The position numbers and the translations under genes were made by a program. Below are positions 28,197 through 35,827 of a stretch of 64,000 nt of DNA, one piece after another. Below the pieces are notes generated by a model that worked only from the letters and a program-made list of their open reading frames with translations, did not search any database and had not been told where the DNA came from. Origin of the DNA: G963923945 sp965199175 (GTDB lineage: Bacteria; Pseudomonadota; Alphaproteobacteria; G963923945); assembly GCA_965199175.1 (NCBI GenBank), contig OZ240684.1, positions 1,674,001 through 1,738,000 on the forward strand. The letters are read 5' to 3'. The first letter of the stretch is position 1; every line of letters starts with the position of its first letter.

Positions 28197-28225
28197 GATA
28201 ATCCGGTAGTGGGTCACTTTGAAAT
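28197..28225 (+). repeat. Left target duplication and left inverted repeat
   Basis: GATAATCC (28197-28204) is followed by the 21-bp left end (28205-28225), which is the exact reverse complement of 31130-31150. Confidence 0.92.
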
Positions 28226-28291
28226 CTAACGCTCTCACGACTTCACTAGGTTTCGTTTGCGTCCGGTGCTGGCAATGCCTATCTTACAAGC

Positions 28292-28507
28292 ATGACTAAT
28301 AAACCCAAACGCCCAAGAGACGCGAACAAGTTAGCAAAGTCCATTGTGGACATTGCTATTGGCCAAGTCGAAGAAGAGCCGAAGGCAAAGGGGCAACAGC
28401 TTGGTGGCAAGAAGGGCGGGGCAGCCCGCGCTAAATCACTAAACGCTGCAGAACGATCCGAGATTGCAAGGATAGCCGCTGCGGCGAGATGGAAGAAGTC
28501 TCGCTAG
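28292..28507 (+). CDS. Small basic 'PRDANKLAK...GGKKGGAARA' protein (transposon cargo)
   Basis: 71 residues starting KPKRPRDANKLAKSIVDIA, then a Gly/Lys block GGKKGGAARAKSL and ERSEIARIAAAARWKK. Small proteins of this form are common in alphaproteobacteria and are sometimes named histone H1-like; no function is established. The C-terminal block suggests nucleic-acid contact. It is the only cargo gene on the plus strand, starts 66 bp inside the left end and overlaps the convergent acidic gene by 4 bp. Confidence 0.65.
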   Translation: MTNKPKRPRDANKLAKSIVDIAIGQVEEEPKAKGQQLGGKKGGAARAKSLNAAERSEIARIAAAARWKKSR

Positions 28508-29001
28508 GCTGCTTCATCTTCGTCCCCATCCGTCAAGCCGTTGGCAACTTTCATCTCTTCGATGTCTTCTTCGAAGTCCATGATGATCTGAATGTCATCT
28601 TCGTTGGGATGGGCTTCGTTGTAGTGATCGACCTTCATAACCAATGCGTAGCAATCGCTTGCGATTAATCGGCGTTCTTGCTGTACGCTCTTTTCAACGT
28701 GCAGCCGGGGCGCTTCATCAATATCATCCCACTCAAACAGAGTTTCGCCCGTTTTAGCTTTTGATCGCACCGGAATGTTTGCCCGGTATTCTCGTCCGGC
28801 TTTGTCGGTCCTTTTTTCTTCGCGCAGCGCCTGCGCCAGATCGTTTGCAAGGCTTGTACTCAAATCTATAGGTCTTGGTTGCCAAAGCCCTTGCCTGATT
28901 GCCCAAGCAGCGACCGTCTTTAGGTCAACGGGATCAGATGAAACCTCGTCACGATACTTTTGCCAGATATTTTGGCGTAGTTGTTCTTTGTAGTTCGGCA
29001 T
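28504..29001 (-). CDS. Acidic protein of unknown function, partner of the HTH-ImmA gene
   Basis: 165 residues. The N-terminus (YKEQLRQNIWQKYRDEVSSDPVDLKTVAAWAIRQGLW) is helical. The middle, RTDKAGREYRANIPVRS...TLFEWDDIDEAP, looks like a small beta region, and the tail is strongly acidic (DEDEAA). No family name was recognised. It follows the HTH-ImmA gene by 12 bp on the same strand, so they are one operon. It is a plausible substrate, inhibitor or effector partner of the ImmA-type protease, but that is inference. Confidence 0.65.
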   Translation of the reverse strand: MPNYKEQLRQNIWQKYRDEVSSDPVDLKTVAAWAIRQGLWQPRPIDLSTSLANDLAQALREEKRTDKAGREYRANIPVRSKAKTGETLFEWDDIDEAPRLHVEKSVQQERRLIASDCYALVMKVDHYNEAHPNEDDIQIIMDFEEDIEEMKVANGLTDGDEDEAA

Positions 29002-29013
29002 TTCGTTACTCCG

Positions 29014-30114
29014 TTATTTGCCAGTAGGGATCAGGTCACCCCAACCATCCATCATCATTGACGCAGACAGCGATTGTCTGACTTTCACCAAGTGTCGGCG
29101 AAGAAAATCGTAACGATTCATCTTCCGTTGCAGTTGCCCGACCACTAGACCGGGGTGAACCCCCATACGCTTTGAGAATGCCAGCACATCCCGTCCTGAA
29201 AAGTATGGGTTCTTTCGTAAATAGAACGATTGCATTTTCTTGGATGAAACGCAGAAATCCGCAGCTTCTGAATTTGCAATAATTTCTTCTTCCGAAATGT
29301 TTGCTTCCATAGTTGGATCGCCCAAATCACAATCAACAATCGCGGCTTGTTTGCCGTGCCCGTGAAGCACATGGGCGCATTCATGGCGGAGAACAAACCA
29401 AAAATTATCAATGCGATCATAGCGCAGAGACATGCCAATGACAGGTGAAGTTTGGTCGAGCCAAAGGCAAACCCCGTCAATGGTGCTATTCGCGATGCCC
29501 TCAACAACGACAAAACGGACCCCGGCTTTTTCAAGCAGCTGAGGGACGTAACGGACGTCCTCAGGCTTACCTCTCAAACCTTCAAATGCTTTGATTGCAT
29601 CCATGAACTTCTGCTTGTCATAAGACGGGGAAAGCATCTCCTCAGCGATGCGCTTTACACGAAATAGCCATGCAAGTTGCTGCGGGGGAACTTCTTCATA
29701 AGAGGTCTTCTTCGCGATGTGGGAGAGGTGGGGAACATCCTCAATGTCTTCTACGTCAAAGAACCTGTAAACCTGTTGTTCAAGCGTTCCTTCTCCGTGT
29801 TCAGGATCAACCCACCCTCGCTTTTCCATTTCTCTGAGCGGGTATTGGCTCAAAATCTTAGCCCGTGCTTTGATTCTGGGGTCGGGTTCTTCAGAGTGCT
29901 TAATCCCCCATTTTGCCTGAATCTGAGCGATTTCAGCAGCATCATATTCCAACGCAGCACCGAGAGACTGAGCCATTGCAGTGCTGATCGAACGTTTGTC
30001 ATTTAGTATTTGATTGATAGAAGCTGGCTGAGTGCCAATAGCGTAAGCCAGGTCACTTTGGGTCCAGCCCTTGCCTTCCATCTTGGACTTAATGAATGTT
30101 CCTGGGGATGTCAT
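29014..30114 (-). CDS. HTH (XRE) - ImmA/IrrE metallopeptidase fusion protein
   Basis: 366 residues. Residues 17-55 form an XRE/HigA-type helix-turn-helix (WTQSDLAYAIGTQPASINQILNDKRSIS). Residues 185-290 form an ImmA/IrrE (COG2856-type) domain with zinc motif HECAH at 244-248 and a downstream glutamate in ANSEAADF (about 283). Such proteins act as autoregulating antitoxin- or repressor-like factors, or cleave a repressor as ImmA does in ICEBs1. A consensus-like promoter (TTGACG, 17 bp, TAGTAT at 30142-30170) lies just upstream. It is transposon cargo, cotranscribed with the acidic gene. Confidence 0.85.
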   Translation of the reverse strand: MTSPGTFIKSKMEGKGWTQSDLAYAIGTQPASINQILNDKRSISTAMAQSLGAALEYDAAEIAQIQAKWGIKHSEEPDPRIKARAKILSQYPLREMEKRGWVDPEHGEGTLEQQVYRFFDVEDIEDVPHLSHIAKKTSYEEVPPQQLAWLFRVKRIAEEMLSPSYDKQKFMDAIKAFEGLRGKPEDVRYVPQLLEKAGVRFVVVEGIANSTIDGVCLWLDQTSPVIGMSLRYDRIDNFWFVLRHECAHVLHGHGKQAAIVDCDLGDPTMEANISEEEIIANSEAADFCVSSKKMQSFYLRKNPYFSGRDVLAFSKRMGVHPGLVVGQLQRKMNRYDFLRRHLVKVRQSLSASMMMDGWGDLIPTGK

Positions 30115-30141
30115 GGGCCTGTTTCTTTCTTGGTTTTCCCC

Positions 30142-30170
30142 ATACTAGAATGAGCACCATCGCTCGTCAA
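30142..30170 (-). promoter_or_regulatory. Sigma-70-like promoter of the HTH-ImmA operon
   Basis: On the minus strand TTGACG (30170-30165) and TAGTAT (30147-30142) are separated by exactly 17 bp. The expected start of transcription is near 30135, about 20 bases before the ATG at 30114. Confidence 0.6.
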
Positions 30171-30208
30171 TTATTGTTTTAGCAAATATGTTAAAATGAC
30201 CTATATGC

Positions 30209-30237
30209 TTGACTATGGTATGTTGATCACTTAGATT
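30209..30237 (+). promoter_or_regulatory. Sigma-70-like promoter of the transposase
   Basis: TTGACT (30209-30214) and TAGATT (30232-30237) are separated by 17 bp. The predicted transcription start falls at about 30244, the A of the transposase ATG, so the mRNA may be leaderless. It is divergent from the HTH-ImmA promoter, 38 bp away. Confidence 0.5.
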
Positions 30238-30243
30238 AACTGC

Positions 30244-31141
30244 ATGAACAAGTTAGATGTCAAAACCCGCTCTCTGATCATCCGCCTTCTTGTTGAGGGA
30301 AATAGCATCCGTGCCACCAGCCGGATCGCAGATGTGTCTAAGAATACGGTCAACAAGCTTCTGATTGACGCAGGCAAGGCTTGCTCGAAATACCATGACG
30401 AGAACGTGCGCAATGTGAAAGCATCCGTGATCCAATGTGATGAAATCTGGTCGTTCACCTACGCAAAACAGAAAAACGTCAAGACGGCTAAAGCAGCGCC
30501 GGAACATGCGGGCGACACTTGGACTTGGACCGCGCTGGATAGCGAAAGCAAGCTGATCGTGTCCTACATGGTCGGTGGCCGTGACAGCGAGTACGCAATC
30601 GGCTTCATGGATGATCTGTGTGCGCGTCTGGCGAAACCGGGTGCAACTCACTACGGACGGTCACAAGGCGTATTTGGAAGCCGTAGAGGGCGCGTTCGGC
30701 GGGGACGTAGACTATGCCCAGCTTATCAAGCTGTATGGCGAACCCACGGGACAGAAGGGCCACGAACGCAAGTATTCGCCCTTTGAATGTACCGGCACCA
30801 AAAAGCGCGTTGTCGAAGGTAGACCGATCAAGGCACTTGTCAGCACATCACACATCGAGCGCCAGAACCTTACTATGCGGATGCACATGCGCCGGTTTAC
30901 CCGCCTGACCAATGCTTTCAGCAAGAAGGTCGAGAACCATGCTTACGCGGTCGCGCTACATTTCATGTATTACAACTTCGCCAAGGTTCATCAGACGCTC
31001 AAGGTGACGCCCGCAATGGAAGCTGGCCTGACGGATCGTCTTTGGGATATTTCAGATCTGGTCGCTCTTGTGGACGCAAATGAACCTGCATCCAAGAAAC
31101 GAGGACTATACAAGAAACGCCAGAAGCAAATTTCAAAGTGA
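30244..31141 (+). pseudogene. IS1-family DDE transposase, split by one frameshift
   Basis: Frame 1 (30244 onward) has an HTH region (EGNSIRATSRIADVSKNTVNKLL) and the first catalytic Asp in QCDEIWSF (residue 66). The second Asp (TTDGHKAY, codon 30656) and the Glu (HIERQNLTMR, codon 30857) are in another frame that ends at a TGA (31139-31141) inside the right inverted repeat. Removing one A from 30634-30636 gives an uninterrupted protein of about 298 residues. The break lies inside the catalytic domain, not at the InsA/InsB junction of IS1, so programmed frameshifting is less likely than inactivation or an error in the sequence. Confidence 0.8.
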
Positions 31142-31158
31142 CCCACTACCGATAATCC
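31130..31158 (-). repeat. Right inverted repeat and right target duplication
   Basis: 31130-31150 is the exact reverse complement of the left end 28205-28225; GATAATCC (31151-31158) repeats the target at 28197-28204. The transposase stop codon is inside this repeat. Confidence 0.92.
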
Positions 31159-31275
31159 AATTTTGCACGTCCCGATTACATACTCCCATCAACCCTGTCT
31201 GTGCCGAAAAGATACCGCAGTGTCAGCAAATATCACAATGACACCCCCAATAAAAACAACCATAAAGGAGTCCCC

Positions 31276-31566
31276 ATGACCCACCAATGCGGATCCCTTG
31301 ACCAGGTACGCAGAGAAATTGACCGTCTGGATGATTCCCTGCTTGATCTCCTGGCTGAACGCAGCTGCTATGTCCGGCAAGCGGTTCAACTCAAAAACCG
31401 TGATCAGATTATTGATCAGGAGCGTATTGAAGCCATCCTCACCCGCATACGGGAACGCGCTGCTGCCCTTGATCTGCAACCCGATATTGCCGAGGCGGTC
31501 TGGCGGCGCATGATTGATGCCTTCATCGCTTATGAAGAACAAATCTATGATGATGTCCACACATGA
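31276..31566 (+). CDS. Chorismate mutase (AroQ type)
   Basis: 96 residues from ATG 31276, with an AAAGGAG ribosome site 6 bases upstream. The all-helical AroQ pattern is present: LDQVRREIDRLDDSLLDLLAERSCYVRQAVQLK, then DQERIEAILTRIRERA and a last helix ending AFIAYEEQIY. It converts chorismate to prephenate for Phe/Tyr synthesis. Such stand-alone short forms also occur as isochorismate-pyruvate lyases, so the substrate is not fully certain. Confidence 0.85.
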   Translation: MTHQCGSLDQVRREIDRLDDSLLDLLAERSCYVRQAVQLKNRDQIIDQERIEAILTRIRERAAALDLQPDIAEAVWRRMIDAFIAYEEQIYDDVHT

Positions 31567-31683
31567 CCCATCATGGGATGAATGAATTCCTTCCGACCGA
31601 TGATTAAAAGAGTGTCTTTATACCTGAAGAAAAATTGAATCCTCCCGAAGAAAAAATTGATCCATTAAAGTGAACCCAATGCC

Positions 31684-32034
31684 TTAATGCCCTGATGCAG
31701 TGTACAAAATCTGATAAATTTCTCTTTGCTTACGGCTGCCACCGTATCTTCTGGCCAACTGCCAGGGTTGCAGGCCATTCTCATTGATTGCTCCGGGATT
31801 GGCCCCGGCTTTGAGCAGCGTTCTGACAGTGTCAACGACAAAATGTCCATAAAACGATACAAGGGGTAAAAGTGATTCAATAACCGGGACGCTGGCTATC
31901 GGATTGCTTCGACCAAACTGCTTCGACCTCATTTTCACTTTATCTGATTTTACGTTACGTTGATCTGATTTTACGTTACGTTGTCTTTTGTTCTTCCGCC
32001 TGTTTTTTCTCGTGTTTTTTAATGACTGATCCAA
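31684..32034 (-). CDS. Short ankyrin-repeat ORF, possibly a remnant
   Basis: 116 residues. A basic N-terminus contains an exact in-frame 21-bp duplication (RNVKSDQ twice, 31942-31983). The C-terminal part VDTVRTLLKAGANPGAINENGLQPWQLARRYG reads as one ankyrin repeat plus part of a second. A single repeat is too little for a stable ankyrin fold, so this may be the tail of a decayed gene. No signal peptide is visible. Ankyrin proteins mediate protein binding. Confidence 0.4.
   Translation of the reverse strand: MDQSLKNTRKNRRKNKRQRNVKSDQRNVKSDKVKMRSKQFGRSNPIASVPVIESLLPLVSFYGHFVVDTVRTLLKAGANPGAINENGLQPWQLARRYGGSRKQREIYQILYTASGH
31942..31983. repeat. Perfect 21-bp tandem duplication
   Basis: 31942-31962 and 31963-31983 are identical. 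The unit itself contains ACGTTACGTT. It lies within the ankyrin ORF, in frame. Confidence 0.95.
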
Positions 32035-32087
32035 CCAGATAGAATCTGGTCAACGACTGATAAAAGTCCATAAATGGTTTGATTAAA

Positions 32088-32954
32088 ATGGTTCGATCCC
32101 CGCCTTCACAATCGGAAAATACGGATTTTGGGTACGCCAGGGTTTCGATGGCCGAAAAAACCCGGCGCGTCCAGGCGGTATTCAAAAACGTCGCCCCCCA
32201 TTACGACCGCATGAATGACCTGATGTCCATGGGCATCCATCGCTTATGGAAGGATGTTTTGGTCCGGGAAGCCGCGCCACGCCCCGGAATGGCGATCCTT
32301 GATGTTGCTGGCGGAACCGGTGACATTGCCCAACGCCTCATCAAACACCAATATCAGGGCCACCAGAGCCAGCCGCATACCCAGCCCGCCCTGCTTATCT
32401 GTGATCTTAACCCGGCCATGCTCAATCAGGGACGGGACCGTTTGATTGATCAGGGTCTGTCCGGCATGATTCACTGGACCGTTGGCGATGCTCAGTCTTT
32501 GCCTGTTCCTGATTCCTGTTTTGACTTGGTAACAATAGCGTTTGGATTGCGCAATATCACCGATAAAACCCTGGCCCTCCGGGAAGTTCTCCGGGTTCTC
32601 AAAACCGGCGGACGCTTTTTATGTCTGGAATTCAGCCAGCCAGATCATCCCTGGTTGAAACGGGCCTATGATCTGTATTCTTTCACAACCCTGCCAATCC
32701 TGGGAAAAATCATCGCCGGAGATGCCGCAGCATACCGTTATCTTGCCGAATCAATCCGGATGTTCCCCGATCCGGATCATCTGGCTGCCATGATGCACCA
32801 GGCCGGGTTCAGGAATGTCTATCACCGTCGGCTTTCTGGCGGAATCGTTGCCCTTCATGGCGGAACATGTGGCGAAAGACCCCTCAGAAAATATGTCAGA
32901 AATCAACCCAAAAAAGCACCGGTAAAACCGTCAGCAAAACACAAAACCCCATAA
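32088..32954 (+). CDS. ubiE: Ubiquinone/menaquinone methyltransferase
   Basis: 288 residues from ATG 32088. It has the UbiE signature VFKNVAPHYDRMNDLMSMGIHRLWK, SAM motif ILDVAGGTGDIAQRL, then VTIAFGLRNITDKTLALREVLRVLKTGGRFLCLEFSQP and SIRMFPDPDHLAAMMHQAGF. UbiE performs a C-methylation in ubiquinone synthesis. The usual next gene in alphaproteobacteria, ubiB, is absent here: coaBC follows after 381 bp. The C-terminal tail is Lys/Pro-rich and likely disordered. Confidence 0.94.
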   Translation: MVRSPPSQSENTDFGYARVSMAEKTRRVQAVFKNVAPHYDRMNDLMSMGIHRLWKDVLVREAAPRPGMAILDVAGGTGDIAQRLIKHQYQGHQSQPHTQPALLICDLNPAMLNQGRDRLIDQGLSGMIHWTVGDAQSLPVPDSCFDLVTIAFGLRNITDKTLALREVLRVLKTGGRFLCLEFSQPDHPWLKRAYDLYSFTTLPILGKIIAGDAAAYRYLAESIRMFPDPDHLAAMMHQAGFRNVYHRRLSGGIVALHGGTCGERPLRKYVRNQPKKAPVKPSAKHKTP

Positions 32955-33023
32955 CCCGAAGCCAGCCATACGAACAGAAGGTGCCAGAACGTCACTTGTA
33001 TTTGTTGGCCACAGCTTTCACAA

Positions 33024-33072
33024 ACCACAAAAAATCGTCGTATTTTATTTTTGTTTTCTTGTTTTTTGTGGT
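33024..33072 (+). terminator. Possible terminator hairpin after ubiE
   Basis: ACCACAAAAAA (33024-33034) is the exact reverse complement of TTTTTTGTGGT (33062-33072), with a 27-base AT-rich loop. The stem is 11 bp but mostly A-T. It lies 70 bp after the ubiE stop and may end transcription. Confidence 0.35.
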
Positions 33073-33335
33073 ATTTTAAATTCTTTAGTTCTCAGAATCG
33101 CTTTAATTCTTAGAGTCGCTAAAGCATCGCCATGACAACACTCCGGACCGACGACCAGAGCATCATGTTAAAGATTTGGTCCCTGTTTCAATCCCGTCTG
33201 TTTCCACCATGTCCTTTAACAATGAATTCTTTATTATACATTGAGCACGCAATCAGTGATCTGGACGTATGTGAATGCTCCTTTGGGGAAACCGGACTGT
33301 CTGGATAAACACTGTCCGGATGGATAAACCAAAAC

Positions 33336-34601
33336 ATGGACCGCATGATGGATAAAATTCTGGATGGAAAAACCATCCTGGTGATCATTTCGGGCAGTAT
33401 TGCCGCTTATAAGACCCTGGATCTGATCCGTCGTTTGCGCATGTACGGAGCTTGTGTTCAGACAATCCTCACCCGTAGCGGAGCACAATTCATCACTCCG
33501 CTGGCTGTATCAGCATTGAGCAGTGAAAAAACCTATGATGATTTATTCTCTCTGACTGACGAAACCGAGATGGGTCATATTCGCCTGGCCCGGATCGCTG
33601 ATTTGATCGTTGTTGCCCCTGCCAGTGCTGATATCCTGGCCCGGATGGCCCAGGGACGGGCCGATGATTTAGCCACAGCGGTCCTGTTGGCCAGCGACCA
33701 GGATATCCTGGTCGCCCCGGCGATGAATGGTGCAATGTGGAATAATCCGGCCACTCAGGAAAATTGGCGGTTGTTGATGGCGCGTGGGATCCTCAGCACC
33801 GGCCCCGAATCCGGCGATATGGCCTGCCATGAAACCGGGGTCGGACGGATGGCAGAGCCAGAGAGCATCCTTGCGACAATCACCGGGTATTTCATCGGTC
33901 AACAACGCCTGTCCGGACGCCGGGCTCTGGTCACCAGCGGCCCAACCCATGAACCCATTGATCCGGTCCGCTATATCGGCAATCGTTCCTCAGGCAGGCA
34001 AGGTCATGCCGTGGCCACCGCTCTGGCGGCATTGGGCGCGCAGACCACTCTGGTGAGCGGCCCGACAGCCTTGTCCGACCCCCCCGGGGTTACAACCATC
34101 CATGTTGAAACAGCCCGCCAGATGCTGGATGCCTGTATGGATGCTTTGCCAACTGATGTTGCCGTTTGTGCGGCCGCGGTTTCTGACTGGCGAACCGAAA
34201 AATGTGCCACTGAAAAAATCAAAAAAACTTCTGTTAAAAAAACCGGGACTTTCCCGGCCCTGAAACTGATTGAAAATCCGGATATTCTGGGCATTTTATG
34301 CGGCACAGTCGCATCAGGAAAACGTAATACCCGTCCGGATCTGGTTATTGGTTTTGCGGCTGAAACCTCTCAGCTTCATGCCCAGGCGCGCGCCAAACGC
34401 CAGGCCAAGGGATGCGATTGGATTCTGGCCAATGACGTTTCACAAGATGTTTTTGGATCACAGACCAACCGCCTCATCCTGATGGATGATCACGGCGAAG
34501 AAGAATGGCCGACCATGACCAAAATCCAGGCCGCAAACCGGCTGGCCGGACGAATTGCTGATTACTTTGCAGCCTCCTCAAAAACCGGCACCCCATCATG
34601 A
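33336..34601 (+). CDS. coaBC: Bifunctional phosphopantothenoylcysteine decarboxylase/ligase
   Basis: 421 residues with the CoaC flavoprotein domain first (SGSIAAYKTLDLIRRL, VVAPASADILARMA, PAMNGAMWNNPATQENW) and CoaB second (LVTSGPTHEPIDPVRYIGNRSSGRQGHAVA, then VCAAAVSDWR). It turns phosphopantothenate and cysteine into 4'-phosphopantetheine for coenzyme A. dut follows after 55 bp, as in other alphaproteobacteria. The start ATG 33336 lacks a clear ribosome site; ATG 33348 is an alternative. Confidence 0.95.
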   Translation: MDRMMDKILDGKTILVIISGSIAAYKTLDLIRRLRMYGACVQTILTRSGAQFITPLAVSALSSEKTYDDLFSLTDETEMGHIRLARIADLIVVAPASADILARMAQGRADDLATAVLLASDQDILVAPAMNGAMWNNPATQENWRLLMARGILSTGPESGDMACHETGVGRMAEPESILATITGYFIGQQRLSGRRALVTSGPTHEPIDPVRYIGNRSSGRQGHAVATALAALGAQTTLVSGPTALSDPPGVTTIHVETARQMLDACMDALPTDVAVCAAAVSDWRTEKCATEKIKKTSVKKTGTFPALKLIENPDILGILCGTVASGKRNTRPDLVIGFAAETSQLHAQARAKRQAKGCDWILANDVSQDVFGSQTNRLILMDDHGEEEWPTMTKIQAANRLAGRIADYFAASSKTGTPS

Positions 34602-34656
34602 TGAACCCAGCCCCCCAATACGTGATACGTGATAACGTGATAAGAGTAACAATAAA

Positions 34657-35202
34657 GTGATGAATGCGATGAAATCTGTTTCACAGGCAATCCCCCCATC
34701 CATTGACAGCCGATCCTTTGAAAAAGACCGGATCAAAGAGGATGATACATCGGAGAGGGTTTTGACCATTCCGATTCTCCGTCTGCCCCATGCCAATGAT
34801 CTCCCGTTGCCAAAGCAGGCAACCCCAAACAGCAGCGGCCTTGACCTCCAGGCAGCCATCGCATCTGAATTACCGTTTCAGCCCAGACAACGCATGCTGA
34901 TTCCCACCGGTTTTTCAATCGCTCTCCCGCCGGGTTTTGAGGCCCAGATCCGGCCCCGCTCGGGTCTTGCCTGTGATCACGGAATCACCGTGCTCAACGC
35001 CCCGGGAACCATTGATGCCGATTATCGTGGTGAGATCAGGGTTTTGCTGATTCATCACGGCGATGAGACATTCACGATTACGCCGGGGATGCGTATCGCC
35101 CAGCTGGTCATCGCGCCGCTGGAACGAATCATGTGGCGCCCCAGCCCTGTTCTTGACAAGACAGAACGCGGAAAAAACGGCTTTGGCTCCACAGGATCTT
35201 GA
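34657..35202 (+). CDS. dut: dUTP diphosphatase
   Basis: 181 residues with the five trimeric-dUTPase motifs: GLDLQAA, PRSGLACDHGITVLNAPGTID, DYRGEIRVLLIHHG, RIAQLVIAP and the C-terminal RGKNGFGSTGS. It removes dUTP and supplies dUMP. The first 45 residues before LTIPILRLPHAND are an extra hydrophilic leader. Starts at GTG 34657, ATG 34660 and ATG 34669 are all possible. Confidence 0.95.
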   Translation: MMNAMKSVSQAIPPSIDSRSFEKDRIKEDDTSERVLTIPILRLPHANDLPLPKQATPNSSGLDLQAAIASELPFQPRQRMLIPTGFSIALPPGFEAQIRPRSGLACDHGITVLNAPGTIDADYRGEIRVLLIHHGDETFTITPGMRIAQLVIAPLERIMWRPSPVLDKTERGKNGFGSTGS

Positions 35203-35280
35203 CAATCATCATCCTCACTGTGGTCGCTGATCAAAGATACCATCATCCCCCAATTGCAAAGATTTTTTACCCAAACCATC

Positions 35281-35736
35281 ATGCTGAAATTATCAAAAAA
35301 AATGCTTTCAGCCATCGAAGCTGTGGTTGATATTGCTTATCATTCTGGCGGATCCCCGGTCCAAAATCGTCAGATTACCCGACGCCAGGGCATCCCCCGT
35401 CGCTATTTGGAACATGTTCTCCAAAATTTGGTGCGTGAGGGTATTTTGACCGGCATACGCGGACCACATGGGGGCTATCAACTGGCCCGGGAACGCCGCC
35501 GCATCACCCTTGGTGATATCAGCCGGGTCGTCCAGAAAATGGAACAAGATGCCGATACAAAAATAAACGAACAAACCTCTGATATCAGACGACACGTGGT
35601 GTGTCCTTTATGGTTGCAGATACAAAAAGACATTTCTGAAAAACTGGATGAAATTTCCGTAGAAACCCTCTGCATGCGTGCTCATGAAGCCGGCGTGGTC
35701 AACGAAGCCCTGAAAAAACTGGATTACGATATTTAA
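35281..35736 (+). CDS. Rrf2-family transcription regulator
   Basis: 151 residues from ATG 35281. It begins with a winged HTH: MLSAIEAVVDIAYHSG, ITRRQGIPRRYLEHVLQNLVREGILTGIRGPHGGYQLAR, and ITLGDISRVVQ. IscR's closely spaced cysteine triplet is missing, with isolated Cys in VVCPLW and LCMRAHEAG only, so it more resembles CymR-type regulators than an Fe-S IscR. It lies directly before cysK, which suggests control of cysteine synthesis; this is inference from position. Confidence 0.85.
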   Translation: MLKLSKKMLSAIEAVVDIAYHSGGSPVQNRQITRRQGIPRRYLEHVLQNLVREGILTGIRGPHGGYQLARERRRITLGDISRVVQKMEQDADTKINEQTSDIRRHVVCPLWLQIQKDISEKLDEISVETLCMRAHEAGVVNEALKKLDYDI

Positions 35737-35775
35737 ACCGGAAAACCGAACCAGAAGACTGAACCGAAGAAAATC

Positions 35776-35809
35776 AATCGAAGAAAAGACATAATCGAAG
35801 AAAAGACAT
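35776..35809. repeat. Perfect 17-bp tandem duplication upstream of cysK
   Basis: 35776-35792 and 35793-35809 are identical (AATCGAAGAAAAGACAT). They end 18 bp before the preferred cysK start, so they could affect its leader. Confidence 0.95.
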
Positions 35810-35827
35810 ATGAGACAGGAGACTATT

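Larger units (their letters stand above)
28205..31150. mobile_element. IS1-like cargo transposon, 2,946 bp
   Basis: The ends are a 21-bp perfect inverted repeat, 28205-28225 and 31130-31150 (GGTAGTGGGTCACTTTGAAAT inwards). They are flanked by an 8-bp direct repeat GATAATCC at 28197-28204 and 31151-31158, the duplicated target. An 8-9 bp duplication is typical of the IS1 family, and the transposase at the right end is IS1-like. The remaining 2 kb carries three cargo genes: a small basic protein, an acidic protein and an HTH-ImmA/IrrE protein. The element lies between gshA and the chorismate mutase gene. Most IS1 elements are about 0.7-1.2 kb, so this one is enlarged by its cargo. Confidence 0.9.

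Noticed and set aside
30244..31141. Canonical IS1 InsA-InsB programmed frameshift
   Set aside because: The break is between the first and second catalytic aspartates, and needs removal of one base rather than the A6C -1 slip at the HTH/DDE junction.
35281..35736. IscR (Fe-S sensing) identity for the Rrf2 regulator
   Set aside because: The closely spaced cysteine triplet that binds the cluster is absent and no isc or suf genes are nearby.
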